NCBI RefSeq assembly: GCF_023343835.1
Contig: NC_064447.1
Location: 6,464,001 to 6,528,000 of the forward strand
Length of the DNA stretch: 64,000 nucleotides
Source of the DNA: Lagopus muta
Taxonomy: Eukaryota > Chordata > Aves > Galliformes > Phasianidae
Direction of reading: 5' to 3'
The notes beneath the pieces are model-generated. The model made no database searches and was not told the origin of the DNA. It saw only the letters and a list, made by a program, of their open reading frames with translations. Of this stretch, positions 10,801 to 25,249 are shown one piece after another (position 1 is the first letter of the stretch; each line of letters begins with the position of its first letter). The translations under genes were made by a program, and so were the position numbers.

Positions 10801-13800
10801 CAGCTAGGAGTAGGAACTGTCAGCTAATGGTTGTGACTTTCAGTGTCCTCTCTGCTGTAAAGCCGTGCTGTGAATGAGAGCGCTCTCTAAAACAATTGTT
10901 CAGTGGCACAACTACACTTTGGTAGACTGTGATGCACAGATGGTGCAGGAAGAAGAGAGGCAGAGTGGTGGATAACTACTTTGTCAGTGGGGACGTCCCT
11001 GTGTATTCCTCACTTTATTCTGAACTGGATTTTCTCCATCTTCTTTTTGATCCCTCAAACTCAGCCCTTCTGAAACTGTCTGGAGGCCGACTATGCTTGT
11101 CAATATGTGATCTGTACAATGGTGGTACATTGATCCGGAACAAAGACAAGCATATAATTGCATTCTGGTCAAGATCAGCCAGTGCTGAGTGACAGTGTTT
11201 ACACCAGGCTTTATCCTGGCTTTACAGTGGCAGCAGAAAGATAAATGATACCAACTCGGATGTAAAATCATCAGGGTAAAACCACTCTTTACTCTTTGCT
11301 TTGTTTTGTTTCTAAAAAAGTGGTTGGGTTGAATTTCTAAGAATTTTGTGCCTCGTGGCTATCCAAAAATGGCATTTACTGTATCATGAAATTGCAGTTG
11401 CATGTTGGTGAGGGTATGCCTTCAGCTCCTCTGGTATGTTATTTTTAAGTTCAGAGCTGCTGTTGAGTCTAGATGCAGAGGGGTAGTGATTCCTTGCTAA
11501 AAGGCTATGTGTAATATTTTAAATTTTTACTGTCTCTAAATAGAAGAAAATGTTAAGCAAGGGAAAGTCAAGCACTGAAGCAAAGAATTTGTCCAATAAA
11601 ATGGAAGAGACAGGTCAAAATAATTCCTGACGTAACTCAATTTATCTCATGCAATTACATGAAGGATGAATTTGCTACTTTACACCTCTGGGGCCAGAAA
11701 AGGATTTCTGTGATCTCAGCCTGCACAGTTTAAAATAATCGTTCGTAAGAAACAAAATTGTAATCTAAGCCTGACAGAACTGCACCCATTATTTTTAGTG
11801 TATTGCCATATCCATAAAAGAACAGCAGGTCTAAAGAACAACAAAAAGGGCTTCCTAAAAAGATGAACACATGATGATTTGCAGCTAACATCCTCCATAA
11901 CAGTTTTTTTGTGGGAAAAGGATTCCACGACGGCCTGTTAGAAATGGTCAGTGACATCAGGATAGCTTCCCTTTCTTGTAATGCCAAAAGCTTTTCTCTG
12001 TTTGCTGCATTGCATTTTTAATTTTTTTCCTCCATTCTCATCCTTCTGCCCTGACCAGCTCCAATTCAGTCATCCTTTCCCTCAAGTTCCTTTCGGTCCC
12101 GCTGTGTCTGCAGGGATCTCTGGTCTCAGCGTGGCTCTCCTTCCTGCTGTTTCCAAGCAGAAACATTCAACCACTTTGGATCGTGAAAGCAGAGACATCT
12201 GGCCTTTGCCCTAATTTATTTTCAGATTTTAAATTTTAATATGCTTAAATTTGAGATGCTTTAAAGCCGAGCACTTTCACTGTGAGAACTCAGCCTCCTC
12301 GTGTCAATCTGTAGTGCTATGCTCAGAGATTATTTTAGTTTTAAAGCCTTATTATGAAACATCAACCTCTGCCTCCCCATCCCACTCCCAAAGCCAGGAA
12401 ATACTTCTAATACCAATATGTTTCGTTCTTTTAATAGTGTAAAGTAAAAATAACCCTCTAGTGCATTAGTGCAATGAAACTGAAGCCAGCAATCTGTCGT
12501 TTTTATCCTTACTAACATGCAACTGTCAGTTTTAATATGTTGGAAAGCATCTGTACGTACATGTACATAAAAGATGTGAAAATAGAAAGGCATTTATTGA
12601 AAGCAGACAAAATCAGGAAGATTATAAAATAGTAAGAGGAAGTGACCTCAGATATAAAAACTGCTTTGTGCAGCAGAATTTACCGCTAGGAGCTGAGGCT
12701 GGCAAGTTGCCATACTTTAGATTAAATAAGCTGTGTAATGTAAAAAAGTGTCAACTTAGTGTTCAGATCCACTAAATGCATTTGCAAAACTAACGTCGTA
12801 CAAAGCAATTAAACTTTTTGTTTTTTAAGTTTCTTTAATTTGCTTGTTTGCTTTGTTGTTTTTTTTTTCTTTGTGTGTCTTTAAAAGCCTGATTATGTAT
12901 TCAAATACCAGAAATGTCAGCTGTACAGAGCTGGATCTCTAAGAATATCTGCATCAGGTGTAGCAATCGACAGGATACAGCAAATTGCAGACACCAAATT
13001 AGGTATTCTCTCGTTTAAATACCTACTGCACAGTTCACAGAGCTACTCAGGTAGACTGCGTGCTGCTGAACGTTTTCAAACTGGATAAGGACTAGGTTTT
13101 TCATGCAGGATATCTTCTCCATTTCCTAATAGGTTTGTAGAGTAAAGATCCAGAGCTATAGGAAATAAAGGACACATACTTGAAAGACTTCTCACATAAA
13201 TGTTTTTAAAACCTGCTGAAAACATTGCAAAAATCCAAGGATTAGCTATTGTACCAGCCGAGAATAAATGCTCTTTCTTCTACATGGGTATGTTTTCCTC
13301 TGTGGCTTGGCAAGGCCTGCTTTCTGATCTTCCTGCTAGAAGAGAAGCCTTTTCAGTAGATGATGGATAATGAGCCCAGCTAAGTTCTCATGACTAACAA
13401 AACCATGCTCTCTGTTCCCATCTGTAAGGTTTTTCCAGAGCTCAGCAGGTAGGGAGGACACCAAACCTGAAAAACTAGCCAGCAGATAACTACATTTAAA
13501 CAGATAGTTTTCTCAACATCTTCGTCAGATTTACAAGACAGATAGACTGTTACCTGAGTACGATGTGTATCCTCAAATCAAGTCTCAGCAAAAGCCATCT
13601 GTAATTTGTTGAGAAGAGGTATTGTCTCCTTCATACATTAAATCATTCATTCCATGAAGTATTTGGGGGCATTTCTTGTATCTAAATCTTCACTATATTA
13701 ACTGCTCCTGTGGAATTTCAGATTTACTCTTTATGAGGAACAGAAGCTTTGCAGTTCTTTCCCTAAGTGCTGTTTTTATCTCTAAATGGCCTCAAGTTTC

Positions 13801-16800
13801 TGCATGAGTTGTACAAATCTTTCTTACAAATCTCATATTTCATTCTGCTTTAGTAAAGCTGAGATATATGATATGAGTTAAAAGAAGATAAATTCTTTGT
13901 ATTCTTCCGCTAAAATTAACAAAGTGCCATCTTGAAATTCTTAGGTAACAAAATTGAGTTTATTAGATTATGAAACTGCAGATTATGGTGGATAAATGCA
14001 GGTAAAACATTTTTCTCAGAAATCTAAACTTACAATTAAAGAAAGTTGACCATAGGCAATAGGAACAAGTAAGGCAGTAACTTTATCACAGTGGGATTTC
14101 AAAGATCCATAGTAATTCCACAGTAATGCAACATGAAAAAAAAAGGTATGTTTTCATTGTCCTTCATGCAGCATTTAGAAATGTGTTTCCATTTGTTGCT
14201 ACTGGGCATTTTATCTCTTACGGAAAGCAGGAGCTCAAGCAGGAATACATACTTGAGCTAGAAAAGCAAAACTATTCATGCATGAATATATTTATATGAA
14301 AATATGTACTGTAATATACATGCAGTCAAAAAACTAGTGTCATATTTTATGCTAATGAAACAGCCTGTTATCTCTAGATCACAGAATTAGAGGCATCTTG
14401 GTTGTATAATGAGCAAAAGACTCCAACTGAGTCTACAAAGCCAGCATGGATGTCCTGCCTTGTTTTCAGCCTGTTTCAGAGACATGGCCATGGACGGCAT
14501 TCTAAATTCAGTACAATTCTCAGCTACTAAATGCTGACACTTTCAAAATAATATACTTATTTTAGTTGTGTTTATTTGCTAGCAACGTGGTATTTGGAAA
14601 ATACACAGTGAATTTGAAAGTAATTCAGGAACACAATATGGTCTCCATTTGAACAGCAGGGAAGATGCACATTGATGCTACTGTTAGTAGGCCTGGGCTA
14701 TTCATCTAGCTTGTGTTTCAAGACATGCCCATAAAACACAAGTCCTGACCTTATAGCTTGGTTCACATTGGGAGTTCCTCATGCTTACGGAGCTCTGATT
14801 CAGTCAGCAAGGCTAGACATTGGTCCTGATCCTGCGTGATTGGATTATGGGATTGAAGCTATGATTTGTCCTACTAAACCAACTTAAGTTATTTAAACAG
14901 ATAAATCCAGTTATCGGATTTTGTTTCTCAGCAATAACACTTTCCAAAATGAAAAACAAACAACAAAAGCCCACCACCTTGCATTCCTCCCGTGTTTGAT
15001 GGACTACTTCACCTTTCAGTTTGCACTCTCACAAAGCGCGCATAGGACTGCAAAGATAACATAGAAAACTCCAAGTGCAAAAGTAGTAAAGGCATTATTT
15101 CCTTTTCCCATAAAACTGGTATAAAATATGTCTTTTTAATTCCTTCTGATCCCACTTAAGCCCACCCCACCACAGGCCCTGCACTGTTTGACAGATCCTT
15201 CTGTAAAAGGCAAATCAGCGTGGAACCACATCGTCTCCGGCTGTAGCTCACCTATGTTTCTGGCAAAATGACTAAAATTAAACCAGTAACATGTTCATAG
15301 CACTTTATCTTTTCTTATGAGGCCTGTCTCTGCCCTGAGTTTATGCTGCCTCTCAGGTTTTTGTGTTACAGGAGTCCTCTTGCATACGTCATTGACTGCC
15401 ACAGCCGGAGTATCTGCTGGGAGGTAGAAATGCAGCTCCTTCCCAAGCAGATCAGCTGCTGGATTTGGCAAGCACAGATGAGTAACAGAAGTTCACCAGA
15501 TGTGTTTTAACTGATAAATTCTTTTGTGGTAACTATAGTAGTGATAACTACATACAAAGTACAGTTGAAGCTTTGGACAATGCTGTTTCAATAGCGGCCT
15601 TCAGGAAAACACACTTCCTGTGTGGGGAAAGAGGCTGCTGAACAGTGCAGGAACAGCCACAAGGCCTTGTGGATATTTCATGAAAATACTCCAGAACTGT
15701 CTGTAAATTGAGCCAGTGGCACAAGGACTTACTTAAATGACAGTTTAAAAAAACCTCATGAACAGTATGAAATGATGATGATGAAAATGATGAAAATCTC
15801 TACTGACTTCTGGATCGCTGGCATTAGAAACTAAATAGTTCAGCTAAAAAGAAATCAACTGCAAATTAATTATTTTAAACGAGAAAGAAAAGTGAGGAAG
15901 AGCTTTGAGAATCATGTTCCATAATGTCAATGCAGACCAGACAGGTGGTATTTCAAGCAACAGACCGTAGGGAACACTTACCTTCAATCAGAGTGAAGGA
16001 CCAGAAAACACGCTGTAATCTGTACCGGTGCTTTCACAGAGACAGTGAACAGGAGATGCAACCTGACCTAAAATGAGTGATAGCAGAAGGTGCACAAACA
16101 AGCACTTAGAAAGGTGTTCTCCTTTATCTCAGGTTGGAACTTGAATACTTTTGTGTTGTAGAAGGGGAGCAAAGGCCAGAAACTAGAAATGTTGTAATTA
16201 TTTCTAACTCTGGAATCAGTCCGGCATGCTTGCAGTCAGCGTGCACTGCTTGGAATGCAAGGCTTAAGATCTGAAAAGCTATTTAGGAAAACTCTGCTGT
16301 AGAAAATATGTTTTATTACAAGAGGCCAGACAGGAACACTGAACTTTGAAGGGTCATTTGTGAATAACTTCCAGCTTAAGTGATTAAGGGCTCCAGCCTC
16401 CAGCTCCTCCACCCAACCTAAAAAATGTATTAGAAACATCCTGCTTTGTTATTGCTGCTGGCCTTTTCTTCGGCGAGCAAGAGAGCAGCACTGGACTTTT
16501 CTGTTGGCTTTGGTTCTGTGCCCCTGGGATACTTTTAACAATGCATCATGCTTTAAAGAATTCTGAAAACATTTTTATAATTTCCTTTGAACTGTGAGGA
16601 TAAAGATAAATAAAGGAGATTTTGGGATGGGTAGAAAGCAAATAGACAGCACTTCTTGAGGCTCACAATATTTACAGTATGCTTTTACAAGCACACTGTT
16701 GCACTCGTTAACAAGACCCTTATCCATTCTCTTTTTTTTTTTAAATGGAAGGCAAAGCATACCACATACTTTCCAAAAATGTTCTTATAAAGAAAGAAAA

Positions 16801-16908
16801 TTACGTATTTTCTATGCATTTAACATGTTTTTCTTTCCTCTTCTGAAATTAAACTGTGGTGCAAGACTAGACCAACAGTCAGGAAATACTTTGGAATTAG
16901 ATTCAATC

Positions 16909-16924
16909 TGATTGATTGATTGAT
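16909..16924. repeat. (TGAT)4 microsatellite
   Basis: Four perfect tandem copies of TGAT are read directly, followed by an imperfect extension. It lies in intergenic DNA with no apparent function. Confidence 0.9.
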
Positions 16925-17239
16925 TAAGGCATGTCAAGAAAAAAAAGTGTAAAAAGCACTGGGTATAATGAGCCCAGAGCTCAGCTAGCACACTTCCAAG
17001 GCCAAGCATAAACACACCTGTGTCCTCACAAAGGTTTTTAATTTCTTTGCTATATGATGAACACACGTCTCTCAATTGCATCTCTAAAACAAAACAAAAA
17101 ATACCCCCTCTCTAATCAGAAACAGGCACTTTTAAGTTACATCTATATGATATATAGACTGCAACACTGGAATGAGCAGCAGCACAATTAGTTCTTTCGT
17201 TGAGTACAGACAAAAGATCCTTTTTTTTTTTTTAAGACA

Positions 17240-17245
17240 TTTATT
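17240..17245 (-). terminator. Possible distal poly(A) signal of the SMIM10-like/FAM220A-like transcript
   Basis: Read on the minus strand, this is AATAAA. It is preceded by AT-rich, UTR-like sequence and followed within about 8 bases by a run of 13 A. If used, the transcript whose last coding ORF ends at 22,413 would have a 3' UTR of about 5.2 kb. Other AATAAA-type hexamers on this strand (for example near 19,785, 19,985, 20,808 and 21,182) are equally possible ends. Confidence 0.28.
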
Positions 17246-20200
17246 TCTGCTTTTAAATAGCTTGATAAAACCCACAATTGGTATTCAGAGTTAAAATGTA
17301 AACATTTACTGTAAGTTACCACTGTGTGTTAATTTTGTACATCAAACTATTAGCAGTGAAATCCATAAGACCAGTCAAATTCAGCGTATTTATAAACTGA
17401 AATGCACTGCACTAAGATAAAACAATGCCATAACTGAAAATATTGGAAAGATGTTCAACTCCCTCCTGTGGTGTAAGTGAGCAGCATCACAACCAGCTTC
17501 TGGAAGCACAGACAGCACTCTAATAACCAAATGCCTGTTCTTATTGCAGTAGGACAACAGATTTCAAGCTTACTGTGGAAACTCAGAAGTTAAAAAGTGT
17601 TAGATTTCTAGAATACTTACAAAGGTGTAAACATTTTTCTCTGGGACACACATAAAGATGGTTTGTGCCAACCTTCTCTATCTCCCACACTGGAAAAAAA
17701 AGTTAGGCCAAAGACTACAGACTGAAATTGTTTTTCACGGGTAGCATCACAGTCTGCAGGAAGTATTACAGTGTCAGCATTTACAATTAGTGTTACTCAG
17801 CAGCGGGGAGCACAACCCATCGCCAAGACGGTTCATGGAACACTCATCCACTGGTAATCAGGCACTACGCGCTGCATTTACCTGCTTATAAGAACAAAAA
17901 CGTGTTGCACTCGGGTATTTTTGTATTTGATGGGTGAAACTGACTACAACCAGAAGACCAAAGAACACTGCTACTTGTAGACTGATCTGATTTTTAACCA
18001 TTTTTGGGCTTCACGTTCTGCTTACTTGATCTGACTCTTGTGTGACCAATCCAAAGACACCAAGACCACTGAGATTTTGCAATGCAGTACAGAATAAATT
18101 TCACTTTACAAGGGTTAACTTAATGCAGGGTAGTAAAGGAGGATAGCATCATTCTAACACTGCCATATCATTTATTCTCTCAAGAACTGCCAGCAGATAG
18201 TTTACCTGTGCCCTTGTATTCAGTATATGAGTTGATCATCAGTATTAATATTTTCATAAACAAGTTGTTTATCTGAAAATTCAGCCAAGTGCAGCTCATC
18301 ACTGAAGATCAGAGGCTTTGTAGTCTGAGATACGAAGAGGGGATTAATCACAAGTATTTAAAACAATCCTAAAGAGTCCCTTTTCTTCCTAGTTAGGCTG
18401 TGCATCACAGAAAGAAGCATCATTTTGTAATACACACTCTTGAATATACTCTTAAAACCTTAAAACCTCATGCAAGCCTTTTTCAGAAAGTTGTATCTGA
18501 CTTAAAAAAAAAAAAAAATCAGCCTTGAAGCCGGAATCATTGCTTTTTTAAACGTCAGCCACAATGTATTTCATGAGCCCCAAACTGCAGCTGCAGAGGG
18601 AAAAAGCAGGAAAGTGTCATGCTGACTCCCTACTGCTCTGCCAGATACACTGCTTGTCATACAGCCCAGTCACCCTGTGGATACTTAAATCTCTGCATGG
18701 TTTCTGTCAATTTGTTATTCATAATTAATTGCAGGGGAGTGTTTCTGAAAAGGAACAGAATTTCAGCATATGCTTATGTTGGAGTTTATGGGAAGGGAGG
18801 AGAAGGCAGTTACAGGTAGGCCCAGGCCATAATTAAAAAAACACAAACAAAAAGCCTGGCAATAAGCTGACATGTTGGGCAAGTAGGGACAGACTTCTTC
18901 CAGAAATTAAAAGAACGTATACTTTTAGCGTATATATACACATACACACATAAGGAGGGGCAAGGGAGGAGAAAAAAGGCAAACTTTGGCAAAGTTGAAG
19001 AAAGTGCAGTCTTTACAGTCTTAAAAAAAACAAACCACCAAACAATAACACTGAAAAAGCAAAAGGCTGAAAACTATCTACAGTTAAAACTGTCTCATGG
19101 TGCAAGATGATGCACACAAACGACTCCTAAGATTGCACTGGCTGTTACCACACTGAGAATTACAACACACCTCTGCTTCATTTTGCATTGTAATGCCAGA
19201 AAGAAAATAAGAGTTTACATCAGCATTCCAACATCATACTGCGATAATACGGCTTTTTACCCACATGCAGAGTTCTGTGCACACATTTAAAAGTGTATTT
19301 TCTGTTTTTAAGCAGTATACCATACAGTCAACTGCCATTAAGCATACGTTTGTGGAAAAGTATTAGGCAATTAGCTAAATACTTCACATTTTCTTAATTT
19401 GTCTTCTAGCGGTAGAAAGAACTCTTTGCTGTGTGGTGCAGGAGGGATCTGGACACTGACCAGTGAACTTCTAAAAAACAAGAGTTGCTCAGCAGAAATG
19501 CTCTTTTCTGCAGCAACAGAACAGCAAGGCGTGAGAACTGGAAGTAAAAAGGCAACTCCTGGTTCAGTTAGTGATCCCCTGCCCCTTTTAAAACTTATTT
19601 TTCTGTACTATAATCATCCCAAAACAACCCTAGCACCACATGCACTCAGAAAAGCAGTTTCACACGTGACTTTTCGAGGCCACAAAACTCCATGCAAACC
19701 TGGTTCTGAGACATTTTCCGCCTTCTGAGATGAGTTAACGTCAAAACATTTTGGGGAGAACGGTGGCCTAAACCACACGTTGTGTTTTATTGATATATAG
19801 TTGCAAAGGACAGGTATCATTTTGGCTAACTGTTCTTCCCTAGAGAAGGAAAAAAAAAATCCATTTGAGCATTGACTCCATCAGTGAAACAGTTCTATTA
19901 GTGCAAGAACAGTGTTTTCCATTTATGGCCTTCCCAAGCTTAAAGTGCAGTATATTATGTGAGATCTTAGCTTAACAAGTATCATTTATTTGAATTTCAA
20001 AAGGAATGTTTCGAGTTAAAAAGTTACCTTTTAGGCCTTAAGCAATAAAATCCAGGACAAAGTACTATAACCTATCTAAAAATGAATGAAATCCACAAGA
20101 CGTTCTGTAAATTTTATGTTCAGTATACATATAATACACAAAACCCCATCGTATCACTTAACTGCATTGAATCTGTATTTAAAGTGATCTGGTAACAAGG

Positions 20201-22412
20201 ACTTAAAGGCCACTCAGTACAAGTTTTGCTTAAAACAGGACTATATTGCCTGGACTGTGATACATAGTACGGTTCAGGATTCCCTCCTGCATAGGCTATC
20301 AGTAATGAGACAGCCCATGGCGCTGTGCTGCGCACACATTTCACTTTACCAGTGGCTTCCCTCATTATTCCTTTTTTTTTTTAATAATAATATGATCATT
20401 AATAGTAGACAATTTAAAAACTGGACTAGTAATGTTATGCCTTTAGCTGTTCCTCTTGCCTATTAACATTACAGTACTAAGAAACTTCTGTTTTACATAA
20501 CTCTGGTTCCCAAAAATACGTAGCTCCCAAATGATGTACAGCAGGGAAGGGAATCTTCCAGGCTGCAGATTCTCTACATGGGAAGTTCAAGCAATCAGTT
20601 ATGGACTGTGTTTGGGGACAGCTTTACAAAAACAAACAAGAAACCCACGACGCAGCAAGAGAGTATTTCTGTACCAGTACAGCTACTTAGAGAAATCAAA
20701 TTGCAGTTACACAATTTCTATTTCTTTAAGCAGCCAAACCAGCTTTAAGAGGCTCCACTCCCCATCTTCATCCCTTTACCTACAGCTCTGCCTGCTGTTT
20801 TTAGGATTTATTTGTATATAGATAACTGTTAACATCATCATTCAAATAAGCTACAGGCTTTTGGGGAAAAGTGTCTTTGTGCCTTATGTTTTGGGGTTTT
20901 AGATCTACATTTACTTAAGCAATCTTGATTCATAAACACTTGCAATACTACCACTGCAAGGATGAAAAACTGCAGTAGAAGAGATGGGAGTGAATAGGAT
21001 GAGCTGTTTGACTAGAAGGAAACTACTGCTGTCAAGGTATTTACTTACAGAACACAATCCATTGCTACTTTACAGCTTCTGATAATTTTGAGTCTGGGAG
21101 TCATGGCCAAAAGTCTAAAGTTTAACAATTAAAAGTAGACACGAGGGAAAAGGTTACTTTCTAAATTAAAGCAAATGGGTTTTTATTTCTTCTAACATCC
21201 AGAAGAAATAATCTGCCAGCTGGGATAATAAAAACACAGCACACCACAGGAATTAGTGTACCTAACTTTTAGCACTCCAGTAGTTAGTCCAGCACATCTC
21301 CCTATCACACTGCTAACCAGCATCTCACCTTCATAGTCAAGGACTTTTCTATGCTGGTGTGCTTAAAAATAATACTTAGAAACACCCCTAGCTTTTCAGA
21401 TGAATGCAGTTCAAACTAAATACCACATCTGCTTTGAAGAGAAGTTAGATAGCAAAAGTGACACTTAGCCTGTCAGTCACTGGCATGAGTTTCGTCCCCA
21501 TTCAATCCCTACTTGTGACTCAGAGTGAAGAGTTAGCTGAAGACACAGGCTAACCCACCACATCAGTACCTCCCTCTTCAGGCAAGTCCACAGAGCACCC
21601 TGAGCCTACCTGTAACAAAACTCCATTGAAAATTTGGACACAGAGTTCAAACTCTGACCTTCTGCACAATGAGTTTCTCCACTGATGTGTGCATGGGAAC
21701 ATGTTCTCCAATTTCTTACTCAGAAGCAGCTGTATTGATTTCAACATGCTTTCTCCATTCTTTGCTAAATCCTGTAATCAGAAGTCTATGCCAAAGTCAA
21801 CAGAAATGATTACTTATGCTTCACTGATAACAATTGCTGTCTCAAGGAATTTTTGTTAGAAATTATTTATAGTGCCTATTGTAGCCCAACGGAGCTAACA
21901 AATTCCTGTACAAGTTGGAGCAGTAACACCCTTGAAAAGGACCATTGGAGAGAGCTGTGCTGTACTGAAAACCATCACCCCAGTGGCTTTCCTATTCAAA
22001 GTGTTTTAAGGACTGATACTTTAGAGGTGGTTTCATGCTGGGAATTCAGTTCTGTAAGCAGTAGCTTCATTGGAAATGGTTGTAAACAGTAGCCAGAGTA
22101 CTCAGCAAATACAAAATCTGAAGAAAACAAAAGATTTGCGTTAAACAGTCACATTGAGTTCTACACTCATGTTAATGGGACACCTGAGGTGTCCCCAAAA
22201 GTTTTGAGATTAAGAAGTTCTTTCCACTCAAAGGCAGATATTCTGTACTAAAAAAAAAGTCCCTATTATTCCCAACAGACAGTTTTACTAGCAATTACAC
22301 AAATGCAATTTTTACCTTAGCTATCTACTTATCACTACAACCTGAACAGTAGCCTTGTCTCTGTCTCTCAATTAAGTTCCTATTAACATTTAAAATCGTC
22401 ATTATTAAGATT
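17246..22412 (-). other. Gene-free stretch, possibly a long 3' UTR of the minus-strand locus
   Basis: No exon-like ORF is recognisable on either strand, and no interspersed repeat was spotted across about 5 kb, which is unusual compared with flanking regions. The stretch lies directly downstream of the FAM220A-like stop codon on the minus strand and contains several AATAAA-type hexamers in that orientation. A long 3' UTR is therefore a reasonable guess, but the sequence alone does not prove transcription. Confidence 0.35.
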
Positions 22413-23222
22413 TTAGTACACTTTTATCTTCGCTACTTCCCACCAGAGACCTGCTAGTGCAAAAGCTAGCACAGGCATTACTAGCTGCACGATGTAAAAA
22501 CTGTTAGTCACATATAGTACATCTGAAAGCATCTTCTTATATCCAAGTGTTTGCTCTGAAGTAACAGGGTTTAAGTAATAAGGAAAAATACAGTTGTTTA
22601 AGAGTCCCATTGTAAAACCATTCAGTGAGGCAACTGGAGCAGAAGAGAGATCAGGAAGTCCACCCAACTCCAGCTCTCCAGGAAGTGCAAGCTGTAATTC
22701 ATTCCCTATGATGCTGCTCGCTTCTAATTCCAGAAACTGCAGTTCTTGATTACACTGCAACTTTCCCAGCCACACGTGTGCAAAATATGCAGTGTTGTCT
22801 CCTGGGCAGCATGAGCTAAAGTCTCCAGCAAAACTACAAGCTTTCTCCAGCCAGCCCACTACTGAAATGCTATTAATGCAGTGAGAAACCCCATCAAGCC
22901 TGTCCTTCCCAGAGTAAAAACAAAGACACAATGAATCTTTCCATAAAGCCGCTACATTTGAGTTTCTCCCTGCTGATTCACTCAAATTCAAAGGCATTTC
23001 TGAGCCAAGGTAAGGCGGAGGTATATTATTAAAGAGAGAACAATTCCTGATGTTAAAATAAAATAATTCTTTTTGTAAACTGCCACTGTGATTTTGAGAG
23101 TTGTTCAATACGGAATGTATGTGTGCCAAGTGCGCTGCTGCCTTGTGACGATCTTGGCCACCATCACATACTCTTTCCAGGTTTAAATATTCTTTCTTCA
23201 TATTCCTATAGAAGATGAGCAT
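22413..23222 (-). CDS. FAM220A: FAM220A-like protein, 269 aa, second ORF on the exon
   Basis: This uninterrupted 269-codon ORF is the longest non-GC-driven ORF outside the multi-exon genes. I identify it with FAM220A (SIPAR, described in mammals as a nuclear STAT3-interacting repressor). The support is position between CYTH3 and RAC1, strand, length (human about 259 aa), coding in one exon, and a weak C-terminal match: Ser-x-Gln-Thr-x-x-x-Lys-Lys-Met-Leu at about residues 227-237, as in human Ser-Lys-Gln-Thr-Ile-Glu-Phe-Lys-Lys-Met-Leu. The rest is poorly conserved. Unlike my memory of the human protein, the C-terminus (about residues 246-263) is strongly hydrophobic and could be a membrane segment. 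The frame upstream of Met1 has an in-frame TGA, so this ATG or Met8 (better context, A at -3) is the start. The ORF begins 65 bases after the stop of the SMIM10-like ORF in the same exon. I am confident it is coding, less so about the orthology. Confidence 0.62.
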   Translation of the reverse strand: MLIFYRNMKKEYLNLERVCDGGQDRHKAAAHLAHIHSVLNNSQNHSGSLQKELFYFNIRNCSLFNNIPPPYLGSEMPLNLSESAGRNSNVAALWKDSLCLCFYSGKDRLDGVSHCINSISVVGWLEKACSFAGDFSSCCPGDNTAYFAHVWLGKLQCNQELQFLELEASSIIGNELQLALPGELELGGLPDLSSAPVASLNGFTMGLLNNCIFPYYLNPVTSEQTLGYKKMLSDVLYVTNSFYIVQLVMPVLAFALAGLWWEVAKIKVY

Positions 23223-23287
23223 AGCTTTGCTATTTCACAGCAGAACCAGCTTGAACTCCAAATAGTACAATCAGCACAAGTGACAAA

Positions 23288-25240
<1,953 letters not shown>

Positions 25241-25249
25241 GAAACGGCG

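Larger units (their letters stand above)
7209..17239. other. Intergenic DNA, no supported gene
   Basis: This is mostly AT-rich sequence without recognisable exons apart from the two speculative plus-strand segments at 7,368-7,613 and 10,348-10,800. Small local features are a 16-base palindrome at 14,273-14,288, a GATGATGATGAAAATGATG-type tract near 15,773 and a (TGAT)4 microsatellite at 16,909-16,924. I saw no CR1 tail, LTR or processed pseudogene in the interval. Confidence 0.6.
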
